Shown here: positions 1 to 12,837 of the stretch, piece after piece | Layout of the letters: every line of letters begins with the position of its first letter | Numbering within the stretch: position 1 is the stretch's first letter | Source: Serratia surfactantfaciens | Lineage (GTDB): Bacteria; Pseudomonadota; Gammaproteobacteria; Enterobacterales; Enterobacteriaceae | Direction of reading: 5' to 3' | Length of the DNA: 64,000 nt | NCBI RefSeq assembly: GCF_001642805.2 | Contig: NZ_CP016948.1 | Location: 4,402,001 to 4,466,000 of the forward strand | Notes under the pieces: generated by a model | What the model saw: only the letters and a program-made list of their open reading frames with translations | Databases searched by the model: none | Told to the model about the DNA's origin: nothing | Made by a program: the position numbers and the translations under genes

Positions 1-45
1 GATTCAGTATAGAATTGCGGCGGAATCTAGCAGAAAGCGGGCAAA

Positions 46-76
46 GAAAAAAGGCGGCAGGTTAAACCTGCCGCCT
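46..76 (-). terminator. csrC intrinsic terminator
   Basis: 8-bp perfect stem GGCGGCAG/CTGCCGCC with a 7-nt loop, followed on the minus strand by a run of six T. Confidence 0.9.
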
Positions 77-420
77 ATTTCGCACCTTCTTGCGAAGGGT
101 ATTCCTGTTACGCGCTCCTTGCGTACATGCAACATCCCGGTTTTTCCCTCTGCTATAACCGCATTCCCTGCCACTACGTCCTTCATCCTGAAAGAAAAAT
201 CGTCCATGGCGCAATCCATTCGCATCCGCCCTTCCCGAGCGAGCTTCCTGCGGGCATCCAAACTGCCGATACTTCACCATCCGATGTGCCTGTCGCCTAT
301 TCCGGTGCGAAACAGTCACTTCCTTTTGCGTTCATCCTGGCACTCATTGCACGCCCTGTGCATTCCCTGAGATTTGTCATCCTTCCCGGATGTTCCTTAA
401 TCCTGCGCAACCCTGCGTTA
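46..420 (-). ncRNA. csrC: CsrC-type CsrA-sequestering small RNA
   Basis: Regulatory RNA that titrates the translational regulator CsrA by presenting many GGA motifs. I count 22 GGA trinucleotides on the minus strand of this stretch, many as AGGA or GGGA in predicted loops, far above chance. It ends in a strong intrinsic terminator (GGCGGCAG stem, then TTTTTT). A sigma-70-like promoter lies just upstream on the same strand. It sits divergent from engB, exactly where csrC sits in E. coli. At about 370 nt it is longer than E. coli CsrC (about 245 nt) and nearer the length of CsrB. The 5' end is inferred from the promoter, so it is approximate. Open reading frames across it on both strands look spurious. 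Confidence 0.85.
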
Positions 421-426
421 ACGAGT

Positions 427-454
427 ACTTTACGTTATTGTTGCGAAGGCTCAA
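427..454 (-). promoter_or_regulatory. csrC promoter
   Basis: On the minus strand, -35 TTGAGC (449-454) and -10 TAAAGT (427-432) are separated by 16 bp, placing the start near 420. About 160 bp further upstream, 576-585 reads TGTGAGACAT on the minus strand. It resembles one half of the UvrY/GacA recognition element found far upstream of csrB and csrC in enterobacteria. The second half-site is not clear. Confidence 0.5.
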
Positions 455-712
455 GGTACCTGACGCCGTTTTGGGCGACATTTCCACATAACGAAAAAAC
501 AACGCATTGTTTTTAAAATAAAAACAGAAATATCACTTTCGAATAAAGCGACATTACCCGCGATTCGAATGGCAAATGTCTCACAACGCACGCTTGGCAT
601 AACTGCCGCTTTATCGCGTCCCGCCGCTTAAAAACGGAGAAACACGCCATTTTTACCGCTGATGCAGTTATAATCGCCAACCAGTTAGCCATCCTCACGG
701 AGACGAAAAATT

Positions 713-1357
713 TTGACCAGCAAGAACTACAACTACCATGTGACCCATTTCGTCACCAGCGCACCCGATATTCGCCATCTGCCGGGGGATGCAGGAATTG
801 AAGTCGCCTTTGCCGGCCGTTCCAATGCCGGTAAATCCAGCGCACTGAATACCCTCACCAACCAAAAAAGCCTGGCGCGCACCAGTAAGACGCCAGGGCG
901 CACCCAGCTGATCAACCTGTTCGAAGTGGAAGACGGCATCCGCCTGGTCGACCTGCCAGGTTACGGCTATGCCGAAGTGCCGGAAGAGATGAAACGCAAA
1001 TGGCAACGCGCGTTGGGCGAATACCTGCAGATGCGCAACAGCCTGAAAGGCCTGGTGGTGCTGATGGATATTCGCCACCCGCTTAAAGATCTCGACCAGC
1101 AGATGATCCAGTGGGCGGTCGACGTCGGTACGCCGGTGCTGGTGCTGCTGACCAAGGCCGACAAACTGGCCTCCGGCGCACGCAAGGCGCAGCTCAATAT
1201 GGTGCGTGAAGCGGTGCTGCCGTTTATGGGAGATATCCAGGTTGAAGCCTTCTCGTCGCTGAAGAAGATCGGCGTCGACAAGCTGCGCCAGAAGCTGGAC
1301 ACCTGGTTCAACGAGATCCCGCCGGAAGTGCTGCCGGAAGACGAAGCCGGCGAATAA
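713..1357 (+). CDS. engB: Ribosome biogenesis GTP-binding protein EngB (YihA/YsxC)
   Basis: Small P-loop GTPase of the TrmE-Era-EngA-EngB family, needed for assembly of the large ribosomal subunit; cytosolic. The 214-residue product has the G1 loop GRSNAGKSS at residues 35-43, a G2 region with SKTPGRTQ, the G3 motif DLPGYG near 81-86 and the G4 motif TKAD near 146. Length matches the E. coli protein (210). The start is TTG at 713, preceded by GGAG 10 nt upstream; no in-frame ATG precedes the conserved N-terminus, and the residues after this start match family N-termini. It is monocistronic, between csrC and spf, with its own terminator. Confidence 0.96.
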   Translation: MTSKNYNYHVTHFVTSAPDIRHLPGDAGIEVAFAGRSNAGKSSALNTLTNQKSLARTSKTPGRTQLINLFEVEDGIRLVDLPGYGYAEVPEEMKRKWQRALGEYLQMRNSLKGLVVLMDIRHPLKDLDQQMIQWAVDVGTPVLVLLTKADKLASGARKAQLNMVREAVLPFMGDIQVEAFSSLKKIGVDKLRQKLDTWFNEIPPEVLPEDEAGE

Positions 1358-1376
1358 GCTCGAGCCGAACGCTTAG

Positions 1377-1404
1377 GCCGATGCCTCACCGCATCGGCTT
1401 TTTT
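1377..1404 (+). terminator. engB intrinsic terminator
   Basis: GCCGATGC stem (1377-1384), 6-nt loop, GCATCGGC (1391-1398), then six T. Confidence 0.9.
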
Positions 1405-1590
1405 ATGCCCGAAGATCGGCCGTAGGCGGGATTTTTCGTTATCTAATTACAGTTTTGAAATAAAGCCATCATAAAAACTTATCGACAAAACGGGCTTATC
1501 TCAGCGGATGACGCGAATTAAGGGGGCGGAAACTGACATGAAAAGCGGGGCGTGGTGATAGGAAAAACGTATGGTTTGCTGCTGTTTTTA

Positions 1591-1701
1591 CAATAAAAAA
1601 CGCCCCAGTCAATACTGACTGGGGCGGCTAAATATTCAGCCAAATCCGATTACGTGAAGTAAAAGGTCTGAAAGATAGAACATCTTACCTCTGTACCCTA
1701 C
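1591..1701 (-). ncRNA. spf: Spot 42 small RNA
   Basis: Hfq-dependent trans-acting RNA that represses catabolic mRNAs such as galK and is itself repressed by cAMP-CRP. The minus strand starts GTAGGGTACAGAGG at 1701 and ends with the terminator hairpin CGCCCCAGTC/GACTGGGGCG and a T-run ending ATTG at 1591. This is almost base-for-base E. coli Spot 42 over about 110 nt. It lies downstream of polA in the same orientation, as in E. coli. A -10-like TAGAGT sits at 1709-1714 on the minus strand, 7 bp before the start. A loose CRP-like element lies at 1746-1762. Confidence 0.97.
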
Positions 1702-1863
1702 ACCTGTAACTCTACATCATTTTTTCGCAGGGAAAAAGAATTTTTTGTAGTTTACTTACACAATTTGAGACACAAGAACGGCGAAGTTGAGGAAACAATC
1801 GCCGCATCTTGTAGCTTAATTACGAAAAGTGCTTAGCTTCTCGCCAGTTAGCGCATCCGGCGA

Positions 1864-4662
1864 TCAGTGCGCTTCATCCCAGTTCATGCCGACGCCCACA
1901 TCAACCTTCAGCGGCACCGCCAGCGTCATGCTGCCTTCCATCAGTTGGCGGATGCGTTGGCTGGCTTCGTCGATCACCGACTCATGCACCTCAAACACCA
2001 ATTCATCGTGCACCTGCATAATCGCGCGCACCAACGGCTTCTCCTCCCCTTGCAGCCAGGCGTCGACCTCGATCATCGCACGCTTGATGATATCGGCCGC
2101 GGTGCCCTGCATCGGGGCGTTGATGGCGGCGCGTTCGGCCGCCTTGCGGCGCATGCCGTTGCTGGAGCGTACGTCCGGCAGGTACAGGCGGCGCCCGTCC
2201 AGCGTGCTGACGTAGCCCTGTTCGGAGGCCTGCTGGCGAGTGCGCTCCATATAGTCCAGCACGCCCGGGTAACGCTCGAAGTAGAGATCCATATAGCGTT
2301 GGGCTTCCCCACGCGGGATCCCCAACTGGCGTGCCAGGCCGAAGGCGCTCATGCCGTAAATCAGGCCGAAGTTAATCGCTTTGGCGCTGCGGCGCTGCTC
2401 GCTGGTCACTTTATCCAACGGCACGCCGAACACTTCCGACGCCGTGGCACGGTGGATGTCTTTCCCTTCGGCGAAGGCCTTCAGCAGCCCTTCATCCTGT
2501 GACAGATGCGCCATGATGCGCAACTCGATCTGCGAGTAGTCGGCGGCGACGATGCGGTAGCCTTCCGGCGCGATAAAGGCCTGGCGAATACGCCGCCCTT
2601 CTTCGTTGCGCACCGGGATGTTCTGCAGGTTCGGATCGCTCGAGGAGAGACGACCGGTGGCAGTCACCGCCTGATGGTATGAGGTATGCACCCGGCCGCT
2701 GACCGGATTGATCATCAGCGGCAGCTTGTCAGTGTAGGTGGTTTTCAGCTTCGCCAAGCCGCGGTATTCCAGAATCACCTTCGGCAGCGGGTAGTCCAGC
2801 GCCAGTTCGGCCAGTACTTCTTCGTTGGTAGAAGGCGCCCCGCCCGGGGTTTTCTTCAGCACCGGCAGCTTTTGTTTTTCGTACAGGATCGCCTGCAGCT
2901 GCTTGGTCGACGCCAGGTTGAACGGCTCTTCCGCCAGCTCATGGGCCTGCACTTCCAGCTCAGCCAGACGCTTGGCCAGCTCCTGGGAGTGGGCCGACAA
3001 AATGGCCGGATCGATCAGCACCCCGGTGCGTTCGATATGCGACAGTACCGGCAACAGCGGCATTTCAATCTCATTGAATACCGTCAGCAGTTCCGCGCTT
3101 TGCTTCAGCTGCGGCCACATCGCCAGGTGCAGCTGCAGCGTGACATCGGCGTCTTCGGCGGCGTAAGGTGCCGCCTGCTCCAGCGCGATCTGGTTGAACG
3201 TCAGCTGGTTTTTGCCCTTGCCGGCGATTTCTTCGAAGGTGATGGTTTTATGGCCAAGATAACGGTCGGCCAGGCTGTCCATATCATGGCGGCCGCCGAC
3301 GCTGTCCAGCACATAGGACTCCAGCATGGTGTCATAGGCAATGCCGCGCATCTCGATGCCGTAGCGCGCCAGCAGGCTCATGTCGAACTTCAGGTTTTGC
3401 CCGACTTTCAGCGCCTTCTCGTCTTCCAGCAGCGGCTTAAGCGCTTCCAGCACGTAGGCGCGATCCAGCTGAGGCGGCGCATCCAGATAATCGTGCGCCA
3501 CCGGCAAGTAAGCCGCTTCGCCCGGTGCGATCGCGAAGGACAGGCCGATCAGGTTGGCGGTCAGGGTATCCAGCCCGTCGGTTTCAGTATCGAAGGCAAA
3601 TACCTCGGCCTTTTTCAGCCGCGTCAGCCAGTCGGTAAAGGTCGCTTCATCCAGGATAGTGACATAACCGTCCTGAGAAAGCTTGGCCTCCGCCAGCGCT
3701 TTCGGCGCTTCCGCGGCGACGGCCGCTTTGGCGACGCCGGCAGCTTTCGCGCCCGCGCCTTTCTTGTTTTCCAGCCATACGCCGGCTTCCACGTCCGCCA
3801 GCCAGCGTTTGAACTCGTACTGTTTGAACAGCTGTTGCAGCGTATCGACATCCGGCTCGGACACCGTCAGCTCAGCGCAGGTCAGATCCAGCTCGACGTC
3901 GGTTTTGATCGTCGCCAGCTTATAGGAGAGGTACGCGACCTCTTTGTTCTGCTCCAACTTGGCCGCCATGGTTTTGGCGCCGCGGAAGCTCAGCGTGGCG
4001 ATGCTCTCCAGATTGCCGTACAGCGCATCCAGCCCGCCGATGCCCTGCAGCAACGCCTGGGCGGTTTTCTCGCCCACGCCCGGCACGCCGGGAATGTTGT
4101 CCGATGAATCGCCCATCAGCGCCAGGAAGTCGATGATCAGTTCCGGCGGAATACCGTACTTGTCGCACACTTCCTGCGGGCCGAGGATCGTGTTGTTCAT
4201 GGTGTTGATCAGGGTAACGTTCGGCGTCACCAGCTGCGCCATGTCTTTGTCGCCGGTGCTGATCAGCACCGCATGGCCGGCCTTCTCGGCCTCCAGCGCC
4301 AGCGTACCGATAACGTCGTCCGCCTCAACGCCGGGCGTCACCAGCAGCGGCAGGCCCATCGCCTTGACCATGTTGTGCAGCGGCTCGATCTGCGCACGCA
4401 GATCGTCCGGCATCGGCGGCCGGTGCGACTTGTATTCAGCGAACAGCTCGTCGCGGAAGGTCTTCCCTTTGGCATCAAACACCACGGCAACGTGGCTCGG
4501 TTGATACTGCAGCAGCAGGCTGCGCAGCATATTCAGCACGCCGTACATCGCGCCGGTCGGCTCACCCGCCGAGTTGGTCAGCGGCGGGAAGGCATGGTAA
4601 GCGCGGTAGAGGTAGGAGGAACCGTCAACCAGGATTAGTGGGTTTTCTGCAATCTGGGCCAT
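1864..4662 (-). CDS. polA: DNA polymerase I
   Basis: Fills gaps, removes RNA primers during Okazaki maturation and acts in excision repair. The 932-residue product (E. coli 928) has three parts. An N-terminal 5'-3' flap nuclease (about 1-290) carries DGSSYLYR and the acidic GDKDMAQL and [10 protein letters not shown] motifs. A 3'-5' proofreading domain carries [11 protein letters not shown] near 355-365 and a later AEDADVT motif. The C-terminal polymerase carries motif A ([10 protein letters not shown]), motif B ([14 protein letters not shown]) and motif C ([11 protein letters not shown]). All catalytic acids are present. An Ala/Lys-rich insertion lies in the linker near 300-325. The start [14 protein letters not shown] matches the family. 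Confidence 0.98.
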   Translation of the reverse strand: MAQIAENPLILVDGSSYLYRAYHAFPPLTNSAGEPTGAMYGVLNMLRSLLLQYQPSHVAVVFDAKGKTFRDELFAEYKSHRPPMPDDLRAQIEPLHNMVKAMGLPLLVTPGVEADDVIGTLALEAEKAGHAVLISTGDKDMAQLVTPNVTLINTMNNTILGPQEVCDKYGIPPELIIDFLALMGDSSDNIPGVPGVGEKTAQALLQGIGGLDALYGNLESIATLSFRGAKTMAAKLEQNKEVAYLSYKLATIKTDVELDLTCAELTVSEPDVDTLQQLFKQYEFKRWLADVEAGVWLENKKGAGAKAAGVAKAAVAAEAPKALAEAKLSQDGYVTILDEATFTDWLTRLKKAEVFAFDTETDGLDTLTANLIGLSFAIAPGEAAYLPVAHDYLDAPPQLDRAYVLEALKPLLEDEKALKVGQNLKFDMSLLARYGIEMRGIAYDTMLESYVLDSVGGRHDMDSLADRYLGHKTITFEEIAGKGKNQLTFNQIALEQAAPYAAEDADVTLQLHLAMWPQLKQSAELLTVFNEIEMPLLPVLSHIERTGVLIDPAILSAHSQELAKRLAELEVQAHELAEEPFNLASTKQLQAILYEKQKLPVLKKTPGGAPSTNEEVLAELALDYPLPKVILEYRGLAKLKTTYTDKLPLMINPVSGRVHTSYHQAVTATGRLSSSDPNLQNIPVRNEEGRRIRQAFIAPEGYRIVAADYSQIELRIMAHLSQDEGLLKAFAEGKDIHRATASEVFGVPLDKVTSEQRRSAKAINFGLIYGMSAFGLARQLGIPRGEAQRYMDLYFERYPGVLDYMERTRQQASEQGYVSTLDGRRLYLPDVRSSNGMRRKAAERAAINAPMQGTAADIIKRAMIEVDAWLQGEEKPLVRAIMQVHDELVFEVHESVIDEASQRIRQLMEGSMTLAVPLKVDVGVGMNWDEAH

Positions 4663-5159
4663 AGCGTTTCTTTATCGTGATCGGACATAGGGGTAAGCAT
4701 GCCATAGCTGGCCGCCGGAGACGAACCTTAGCGTGCATTGCGGACGAAAATGATGTGATTGTGCGCGAGGATCCGCAAGATCTTACCTGTGGATAACTTT
4801 GTGCATAGAAAAGAGAACGAATTATAACGCTGCGATTATCGTTATAACGGCGAATAAAATTCCTATTTAAATCACCGCGTTAAAAGAACGAATTCCGGCG
4901 ACGCTTTATTACTGACATTTATTGAATTTGTGGATATAACTTTCGCCGGATTTTAATCGCACTATTAATCAAATTCGGCGCCTCAATTACCATAGCACAA
5001 GCTGGACAAGTTGCACGAAAACTCAGCAAATGGTTATCCATCGAGACGAAAAACAGTGATTTTTAGCGGCGCTTTAACCCGACGATTTCTGTTAAAATAT
5101 TTTTTTGTTCATGCGCTTTGGCATGCAACGATGTACCCAACAACCGTCAGCCCATAACC
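4663..5159. other. polA-yihG intergenic region with DnaA-box-like 9-mers
   Basis: 497 bp, AT-rich, no gene, between divergent polA and yihG. It holds a perfect DnaA box (TTATCCACA on the minus strand, 4788-4796), a one-mismatch partner at 4800-4808 (TGTGCATAG on plus), another at 4929-4937 (TGTGGATAT) and TTATCCATC at 5034-5042. A TATAAT hexamer on the minus strand at 4821-4826 is a candidate polA -10 with a weak -35. That would place the first two boxes just downstream of the transcription start. No RNA gene was recognised. Confidence 0.6.
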
Positions 5160-6056
5160 ATGCCAAGATTGTTAACGCCTGTTATCTTTATCATTTCCGT
5201 CATACTCACCATTCTGGTAACGGTGTTGTGTTCCATTCCCATCACGCTGGCCGGCATCGTGAAACTCCTGGTGCCCATTCCTGCCGTCTGGCGGTATATC
5301 TCGGCTTTCGCCGATTTCATGATGTGGTGTTGGTGTCAGGGGCTGGCGCTGTTATTGCGCATTAACGGGCAATTGCGTTGGGATATTGAAGGGCTGGAAG
5401 GCCTGGATCGTAAAAACTGGTATCTGCTGATCAGCAACCACGAAAGTTGGTCGGACATTGTCGTGCTGTGCGTGCTGTTCAGAAATCATATTCCGATGAA
5501 TAAGTATTTCCTCAAGCAGCAGCTCGCCTGGGTGCCTTTTGTCGGCCTGGCCTGCTGGGCGCTGGATATGCCGTTCATGAAGCGTTATTCCCGCGCCTAT
5601 TTGCTCAAGCATCCGGAGAAACGCGGCAAGGATATCGAAACCACACGCCGTTCCTGCGAAAAGTTCCGTCAGCGTCCAACCACTATCGTCAATTTCGTCG
5701 AGGGTTCGCGCTTCACCGAAGCCAAGAAAATTAAAAGCAATTCGCCGTATCGCAATTTACTGGCGCCCAAAGCCGCCGGCATCGCGTTTACGCTCAGCGC
5801 GTTGGGCAATCAGTTCGACAAAGTGTTGAACGTAACTCTGCTCTATCCGGAAAATAACCAACGGCCTTTTATGGATATGCTGTGTGGGCGGCTGACGCGT
5901 ATCGTGGTGAGAATAGAGACGCTGCCGATCGATGAAACCCTGCATGGAGACTACTTCAACGACAAGCAGTTCAAGCGGCGCTTCCAGCTGTGGCTGAATA
6001 CGCTGTGGCAGGAAAAAGATCGGTTGCTGGATAAATTGAAACGGCAATATGGATAA
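5160..6056 (+). CDS. yihG: Inner-membrane lysophospholipid acyltransferase YihG
   Basis: Member of the PlsC/1-acylglycerol-3-phosphate acyltransferase family, predicted to acylate lysophospholipids at the inner membrane. An N-terminal membrane segment rich in Ile/Leu/Val (about residues 5-35) is followed by the catalytic motif NHESWSD (H-x4-D) and the substrate-binding motif FVEGSR. Conservation with E. coli YihG continues to the C-terminus ([13 protein letters not shown]). I place the start at ATG 5160 because similarity begins at MPRLL. An in-frame TTG at 5118 would add 14 residues and cannot be excluded; no clear Shine-Dalgarno site decides it. It converges with dsbA at a shared terminator; E. 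coli has yihF between them, absent here. Confidence 0.9.
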   Translation: MPRLLTPVIFIISVILTILVTVLCSIPITLAGIVKLLVPIPAVWRYISAFADFMMWCWCQGLALLLRINGQLRWDIEGLEGLDRKNWYLLISNHESWSDIVVLCVLFRNHIPMNKYFLKQQLAWVPFVGLACWALDMPFMKRYSRAYLLKHPEKRGKDIETTRRSCEKFRQRPTTIVNFVEGSRFTEAKKIKSNSPYRNLLAPKAAGIAFTLSALGNQFDKVLNVTLLYPENNQRPFMDMLCGRLTRIVVRIETLPIDETLHGDYFNDKQFKRRFQLWLNTLWQEKDRLLDKLKRQYG

Positions 6057-6083
6057 AAAAACGCCGGCGATGCCGGCGTTTTC
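6055..6083. terminator. Bidirectional terminator between yihG and dsbA
   Basis: Stem ACGCCGGC (6061-6068)/GCCGGCGT (6072-6079) with a 3-nt loop. It is flanked by an A-run on the left and Ts on the right, so it can serve both converging genes. Confidence 0.8.
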
Positions 6084-6097
6084 GCATTGGGTCTGGC

Positions 6098-6721
6098 TTA
6101 TTTCTGCTGGCTGAGGAATTTAACCACGTCGGCGAACTGCTTCACGTAAGCGTCCATCGAGCTGGTGTCCAGGCCATCGTTCTTAACCATATATTTGCCG
6201 TTCACGAATACCGCCGGCACGCCGCGCAGCTGCAGATCTTCTGCGGCTTTCTCCTGTTGAACCACCAGGGATTTCACCACGAAGCTGTTCCAGGCCGCAT
6301 CATAATCTGCTGCGGTCACGCCCGCTTTCACGAAGACATTGCGGATATCGTCCGGCGTTTGCACGGTTTGGGTTTTCTGCACCGCTTCAAACATCAGCGG
6401 GCTCACCTTGTCTTCCACGCCCAGCGCCATCGCCACCGCCCATGCCTGAGTCAGCTGTTTGCCCAACGGCCCCAGGAATTCAACGTGGTACTTGGTCATT
6501 TTGGTGCCGGCAGGCAGCGCTTTCTTTACGTTCTCAGACACATGATAGACCTGCTCGAACTGGTAGCAGTGCGGGCAGTAGAAGGAGAAGAACTCCAACA
6601 CCTGAGGCTCGCCGGTCACCGGTTTGTCCAGGGTCACATACTGAGCGCCATCGCTAAACTGTGCAGCCGAGGCACTGAATGCCATCACCATGCCAACGAG
6701 CGCCAACCATATTTTTTTCAT
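6098..6721 (-). CDS. dsbA: Periplasmic thiol:disulfide oxidoreductase DsbA
   Basis: Introduces disulfide bonds into exported proteins and is re-oxidised by DsbB. The 207-residue precursor has a signal peptide ([19 protein letters not shown], cleaved near 19/20), the redox motif CPHC at residues 49-52 in a thioredoxin fold with the inserted helical domain, and the cis-proline loop GVPAVFVNG. Length equals the family. It lies 29 bp downstream of srkA in the same direction and is probably co-transcribed, as in E. coli, where the pair is Cpx-controlled; I did not identify a CpxR box. Confidence 0.97.
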   Translation of the reverse strand: MKKIWLALVGMVMAFSASAAQFSDGAQYVTLDKPVTGEPQVLEFFSFYCPHCYQFEQVYHVSENVKKALPAGTKMTKYHVEFLGPLGKQLTQAWAVAMALGVEDKVSPLMFEAVQKTQTVQTPDDIRNVFVKAGVTAADYDAAWNSFVVKSLVVQQEKAAEDLQLRGVPAVFVNGKYMVKNDGLDTSSMDAYVKQFADVVKFLSQQK

Positions 6722-6750
6722 AAGACTAAACTCTCCATTGTGTTAAAGCT

Positions 6751-7737
6751 TCAATACATTGGCGTCAGCTGCAGAGGGGGCTCCTGCAACAGCTTAACCT
6801 GTTCGGTGAAGGCCGCAGTCTGAGACAACCAGAAATCAGACTCCACCATCCACGGAAAACTCTTAGGGAAGGCCGGATCCTGCCAACGACGGGCGACCCA
6901 GGCCAGGTAATACACCATGCGCATCGCGCGCAGCGGCTCGATCAACGCCAGCTCGCGCTGATCGAACTCGGCAAATTCACCGTACGCCTCCAGCAAGACG
7001 TCCAGCTGCATCAGTTGATCGCGACGCTCGCCGTGCAGCAGCATCCACAAATCCTGTACCGCGGGGCCGTTGCGCGCGTCATCAAGATCGACGAACAGCG
7101 GGCCATCGCGCCACAGAATATTGCCCGGATGGCAATCACCGTGCAAACGGCGCGGCTGCCAGTTCAGATGCCAGTGCGGCTTGATCGCCACAATCAGATT
7201 ATCCGTCGCCTGCAGAAACGCGTCACGCTGCGCTGCCGGCAGTAGCGTGCAATTGGCCAGCGCCTGGCGCGGGGCGGTGAGGTACTCTTCAATCCCCATC
7301 GTCGGGCGCTCGGTAAACAAACGCTCACCGCCGACCTGATGGATGCGCCCCAGAAAACGACCGACCCATTCCAGCTGATCCAGATTGTCTATCTCATATT
7401 GCCGGCCCCCCACGCTGGGGAACAGGGCAAAGAAGAAGCCGCCGTGCGTATGCAGCGTGGTGCCTTGCAGCGCCAAGGGCGCCACCGCCGGGATCTCCGC
7501 GCCGGCCAAATCCAGAGCGAACTGATGCTCCTCACCGATTTGTGCGGCGCTCCAGCGCTCCGGGCGATAAAACTTCACCACGTAACGCCGGCGATCTTCG
7601 TCCATAAACTGATAGACGCGGTTCTCATAACTGTTCAACGCCGTCAGGCCGGAATCAACGCGCAGGCCAACCCCTTCTAGCGCGTCCATTATCAAATCGG
7701 GCGACAGAGTTTCGAAATTAAAAGCAGAGTTATTCAT
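6751..7737 (-). CDS. srkA: Stress response serine/threonine kinase SrkA (YihE/RdoA)
   Basis: Cytoplasmic Ser/Thr kinase of the choline-kinase/APH-like fold, linked in E. coli to Cpx signalling and protection from stress-induced death. The 328-residue product (identical length to E. coli) has the nucleotide-binding Lys region RYVVKFYRPERW, the catalytic loop LHGDCHPGNILW and the metal-binding VDLDDA. The start MNNSAFNF at 7737 is chosen over the upstream in-frame ATG at 7806 because conservation begins there. It leads the srkA-dsbA pair, 98 bp downstream of yihD. Confidence 0.95.
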   Translation of the reverse strand: MNNSAFNFETLSPDLIMDALEGVGLRVDSGLTALNSYENRVYQFMDEDRRRYVVKFYRPERWSAAQIGEEHQFALDLAGAEIPAVAPLALQGTTLHTHGGFFFALFPSVGGRQYEIDNLDQLEWVGRFLGRIHQVGGERLFTERPTMGIEEYLTAPRQALANCTLLPAAQRDAFLQATDNLIVAIKPHWHLNWQPRRLHGDCHPGNILWRDGPLFVDLDDARNGPAVQDLWMLLHGERRDQLMQLDVLLEAYGEFAEFDQRELALIEPLRAMRMVYYLAWVARRWQDPAFPKSFPWMVESDFWLSQTAAFTEQVKLLQEPPLQLTPMY

Positions 7738-7835
7738 AACGTTCGTTTGATCGCTGACAGCACGGTGCCGGGAATGAGAAATAGTAGCATTAATGGCGCA
7801 TTTCACGCGCTATGCTTTCTCGCACCGCACGAGGA

Positions 7836-8105
7836 TCAGTCCTTGATAACGCCGCGAGCGCGCAACAACGCCGTTTTAAAATCTTCTTCGTAATCTTTCT
7901 TCAGGCCTGGGATCTGATCCGTGCCGGCGCTACCGCGCATTTTCAGATGGTAAATAAGAATGTCGTCGCTCAACTCGGACAGCTCACCCTGAAAACCCGC
8001 TTCCTTCGCCAGCTTTTGCAAAAATTGCATCAAATTGAGATCGGGATCTTCCTGCCAGGCCGGGTGCAGCAGCTCGATCAATTCGTTTACGCGATGCGTT
8101 TTCAT
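7836..8105 (-). CDS. yihD: DUF1040 family protein YihD
   Basis: Conserved 89-residue protein of unknown function, found upstream of srkA across enterobacteria. It has no signal peptide or membrane segment and is predicted helical and acidic, with a conserved C-terminal block [21 protein letters not shown] chose ATG 8105 ([13 protein letters not shown]), which gives exactly the E. coli length; the longer start at 8138 would add 11 non-conserved residues. It is divergent from mobA across a 148-bp gap. Confidence 0.92.
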   Translation of the reverse strand: MKTHRVNELIELLHPAWQEDPDLNLMQFLQKLAKEAGFQGELSELSDDILIYHLKMRGSAGTDQIPGLKKDYEEDFKTALLRARGVIKD

Positions 8106-8253
8106 CTCAATATCGTCCAATAGCATGAATAAACTCACAAAGTAACAGGCTTACCCACGCAGTGAAAGAACCGGCTTGTCAATAAAGGTAAATCCTGATG
8201 TCACGCCGGCTTTAGCGCTACAATCAGCGCATCGACAAGGCGGGATAAACGAA

Positions 8254-8844
8254 ATGCATAAAGAAATCAGCGGCGTAATTTTGGCCGGCGGGCGGGCCAC
8301 GCGTATGGGTGGCGAGGACAAAGGCCTGGTGTCGATTGGCGGTGTCGCGCTCTATCAACAGGTACTCGCCAGGTTACGGCCGCAGGTGGCTTCCATCGCC
8401 ATCAGCGCCAACCGCAATCAGGCACGTTATCAAGCGAGCGGTTTGCCGGTGATTGGCGATCTGACGTCCGATTTCGCTGGGCCGTTGGCCGGGATGCTCG
8501 CCGGGCTCAAGCAGGCTCCCAGCGAATGGGTGGTTTTCGTCCCTTGTGATGTCCCTGACTTTCCCGCCAACTTAGTCGCGCAGTTATGGCGACAAAAAAA
8601 CGCGGCGCTGGCAGCCTTTGCCAGTGATGGCGAGCGAGATCACCCTACGCTGGCGTTATTGCATACCCAACTAGCGCCGCAGCTGGCCGACTACCTGGCG
8701 CGCGGTGAACGCAAGCTGATGCTGTTCTTGCATCAGATCGGCGCGCAACGCGTGGTGTTCAGCGGGCAACAAGCGGCATTTCATAACCTGAATACACCGG
8801 AAGATTGCCTGAACTGGCAGCAAGCACGGGAGCTAAAAAAATGA
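8254..8844 (+). CDS. mobA: Molybdenum cofactor guanylyltransferase MobA
   Basis: Attaches GMP to molybdopterin to make the bis-MGD cofactor of nitrate, DMSO and formate enzymes. The 196-residue product begins with the nucleotidyltransferase signature LAGGRATRMGGEDKG, followed by GPLAGMLAG, the metal-binding PCDVPDFP region and GERDHPTLAL. ATG at 8254 follows GATAAACGAA and gives the family length; the upstream start at 8176 adds non-conserved residues. Its stop overlaps the mobB start (ATGA), so translational coupling is likely. Confidence 0.95.
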   Translation: MHKEISGVILAGGRATRMGGEDKGLVSIGGVALYQQVLARLRPQVASIAISANRNQARYQASGLPVIGDLTSDFAGPLAGMLAGLKQAPSEWVVFVPCDVPDFPANLVAQLWRQKNAALAAFASDGERDHPTLALLHTQLAPQLADYLARGERKLMLFLHQIGAQRVVFSGQQAAFHNLNTPEDCLNWQQARELKK

Positions 8845-9359
8845 ATCGTTTATTGCCCCCCTTACTGGCCATCGGCGCCTACAGCGGAACGGGGAAAACT
8901 ACCCTGCTCAAACAGCTGATCCCACTGCTGAAACAACGCCAGGTGAGGATTGGACTGATCAAGCATACGCATCACGACATGGATGTAGATACGCCGGGTA
9001 AAGACAGCTATGAGTTGCGTAAAGCGGGCGCAGACCAAACGCTGGTCGCCAGCGATCGGCGTTGGGCATTAATGACCGAAACGCCGGAGCAACAACCGTT
9101 GGATCTGCATTACCTGGCTGGGCGCTTTGACGCCGATAAGGTCGATTTGATCCTGGTGGAAGGGTTCAAACATGAGCCGGTCAGCAAGATCCTGCTTTAT
9201 CGCGCTGAGATCGGCAGAGCGTTGGAAGATATGCTGGATCAGTTTGTTATAGCGGTAGCCAGCGACCGACCGTTATCCATCACGGCTAAGCAGCTGGATC
9301 TCAATCAGCCGGAAAGCATCGCCGACTTTATAGTCGAGTGGTTGAAAGGCGCAGCGTAG
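8841..9359 (+). CDS. mobB: Molybdopterin-guanine dinucleotide biosynthesis GTPase MobB
   Basis: P-loop GTP-binding accessory protein that assists MobA. 172 residues; Walker A GAYSGTGKTT near the N-terminus, KHTHHDMDVDTPGKDSYE as the conserved switch-like region, and VDLILVEGFK as Walker B. It starts at the ATG that overlaps the mobA stop. An intrinsic terminator at its own 3' end isolates it from the converging rRNA operon. Confidence 0.94.
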   Translation: MNRLLPPLLAIGAYSGTGKTTLLKQLIPLLKQRQVRIGLIKHTHHDMDVDTPGKDSYELRKAGADQTLVASDRRWALMTETPEQQPLDLHYLAGRFDADKVDLILVEGFKHEPVSKILLYRAEIGRALEDMLDQFVIAVASDRPLSITAKQLDLNQPESIADFIVEWLKGAA

Positions 9360-9371
9360 CTGCGCTTTTTT
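9349..9371 (+). terminator. mobAB intrinsic terminator
   Basis: GCGCAGC (9349-9355), 3-nt loop, GCTGCGC (9359-9365), then T-run. The stem includes the mobB stop region. Confidence 0.88.
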
Positions 9372-9387
9372 GTTTTTTACGCATAGC

Positions 9388-9416
9388 AAAAAGCCCTGAA
9401 CGTCAGTTCAGGGCTT
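9388..9416 (-). terminator. rRNA operon terminator
   Basis: 11-bp stem AAGCCCTGAAC (9391-9401)/GTTCAGGGCTT (9406-9416) just past 5S; on the minus strand it is followed by T residues. Typical rrn T1-type terminator. Confidence 0.88.
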
Positions 9417-9429
9417 TCGGCTTTGTTTG

Positions 9430-9549
9430 ATGCCTGGCAGTGTCCTACTCTCGCATGGGGAGACCCCACACTACCATCGGCGCTACGGCGTTTCACTTCT
9501 GAGTTCGGCATGGGGTCAGGTGGGACCACCGCGCTATTGCCGCCAGGCA
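9430..9549 (-). rRNA. rrf: 5S ribosomal RNA
   Basis: 120 nt, minus strand, reading TGCCTGGCGGC at the 5' end and GCCAGGCAT at the 3' end. The internal CCCATGCCGAACTCAG and GTCTCCCCATGCGAGAGTAG blocks are diagnostic. It appears complete. It is the last gene of the rRNA operon, 173 bp downstream of 23S. Confidence 0.97.
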
Positions 9550-9722
9550 AATTCTGTTTTATTCCAACCGCTTCACTCTCGTGTCGCCATCAGAACCAAT
9601 CTCGGAACTTCGCTGAAAATTATTCGTATCATCCTGATACTCACCCCTTCGGGGCCAACGCTCCGCGTTGTTCAAAATCGTTCCCGACGATTTTGTCTCT
9701 CTAAAAACACCTTCGGTGTTGT

Positions 9723-12630
<2,908 letters not shown>

Positions 12631-12837
12631 TCACAACCCGAAGATGTTTCCATCGTTCGTGCTGCAAACATTTGAGAGACTCTATGACAGGTTACTCTTC
12701 ATCCCAATACATCTACGGAGGGATAAATTTCAGCCGTCATGTTTCAATTTTCAGCTTGTTCCAGATTGTTAAAGAGCAAAATACTTCGCAGCATACTGTC
12801 GCCAATATACTCTGAAGTATTGAAATACCGGACTATA

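Noticed and set aside
127..516. 129-codon plus-strand frame and similar frames across 4-370
   Set aside because: They lie on a CsrC-type RNA gene with its promoter and terminator, with no ribosome site and no protein-like composition.
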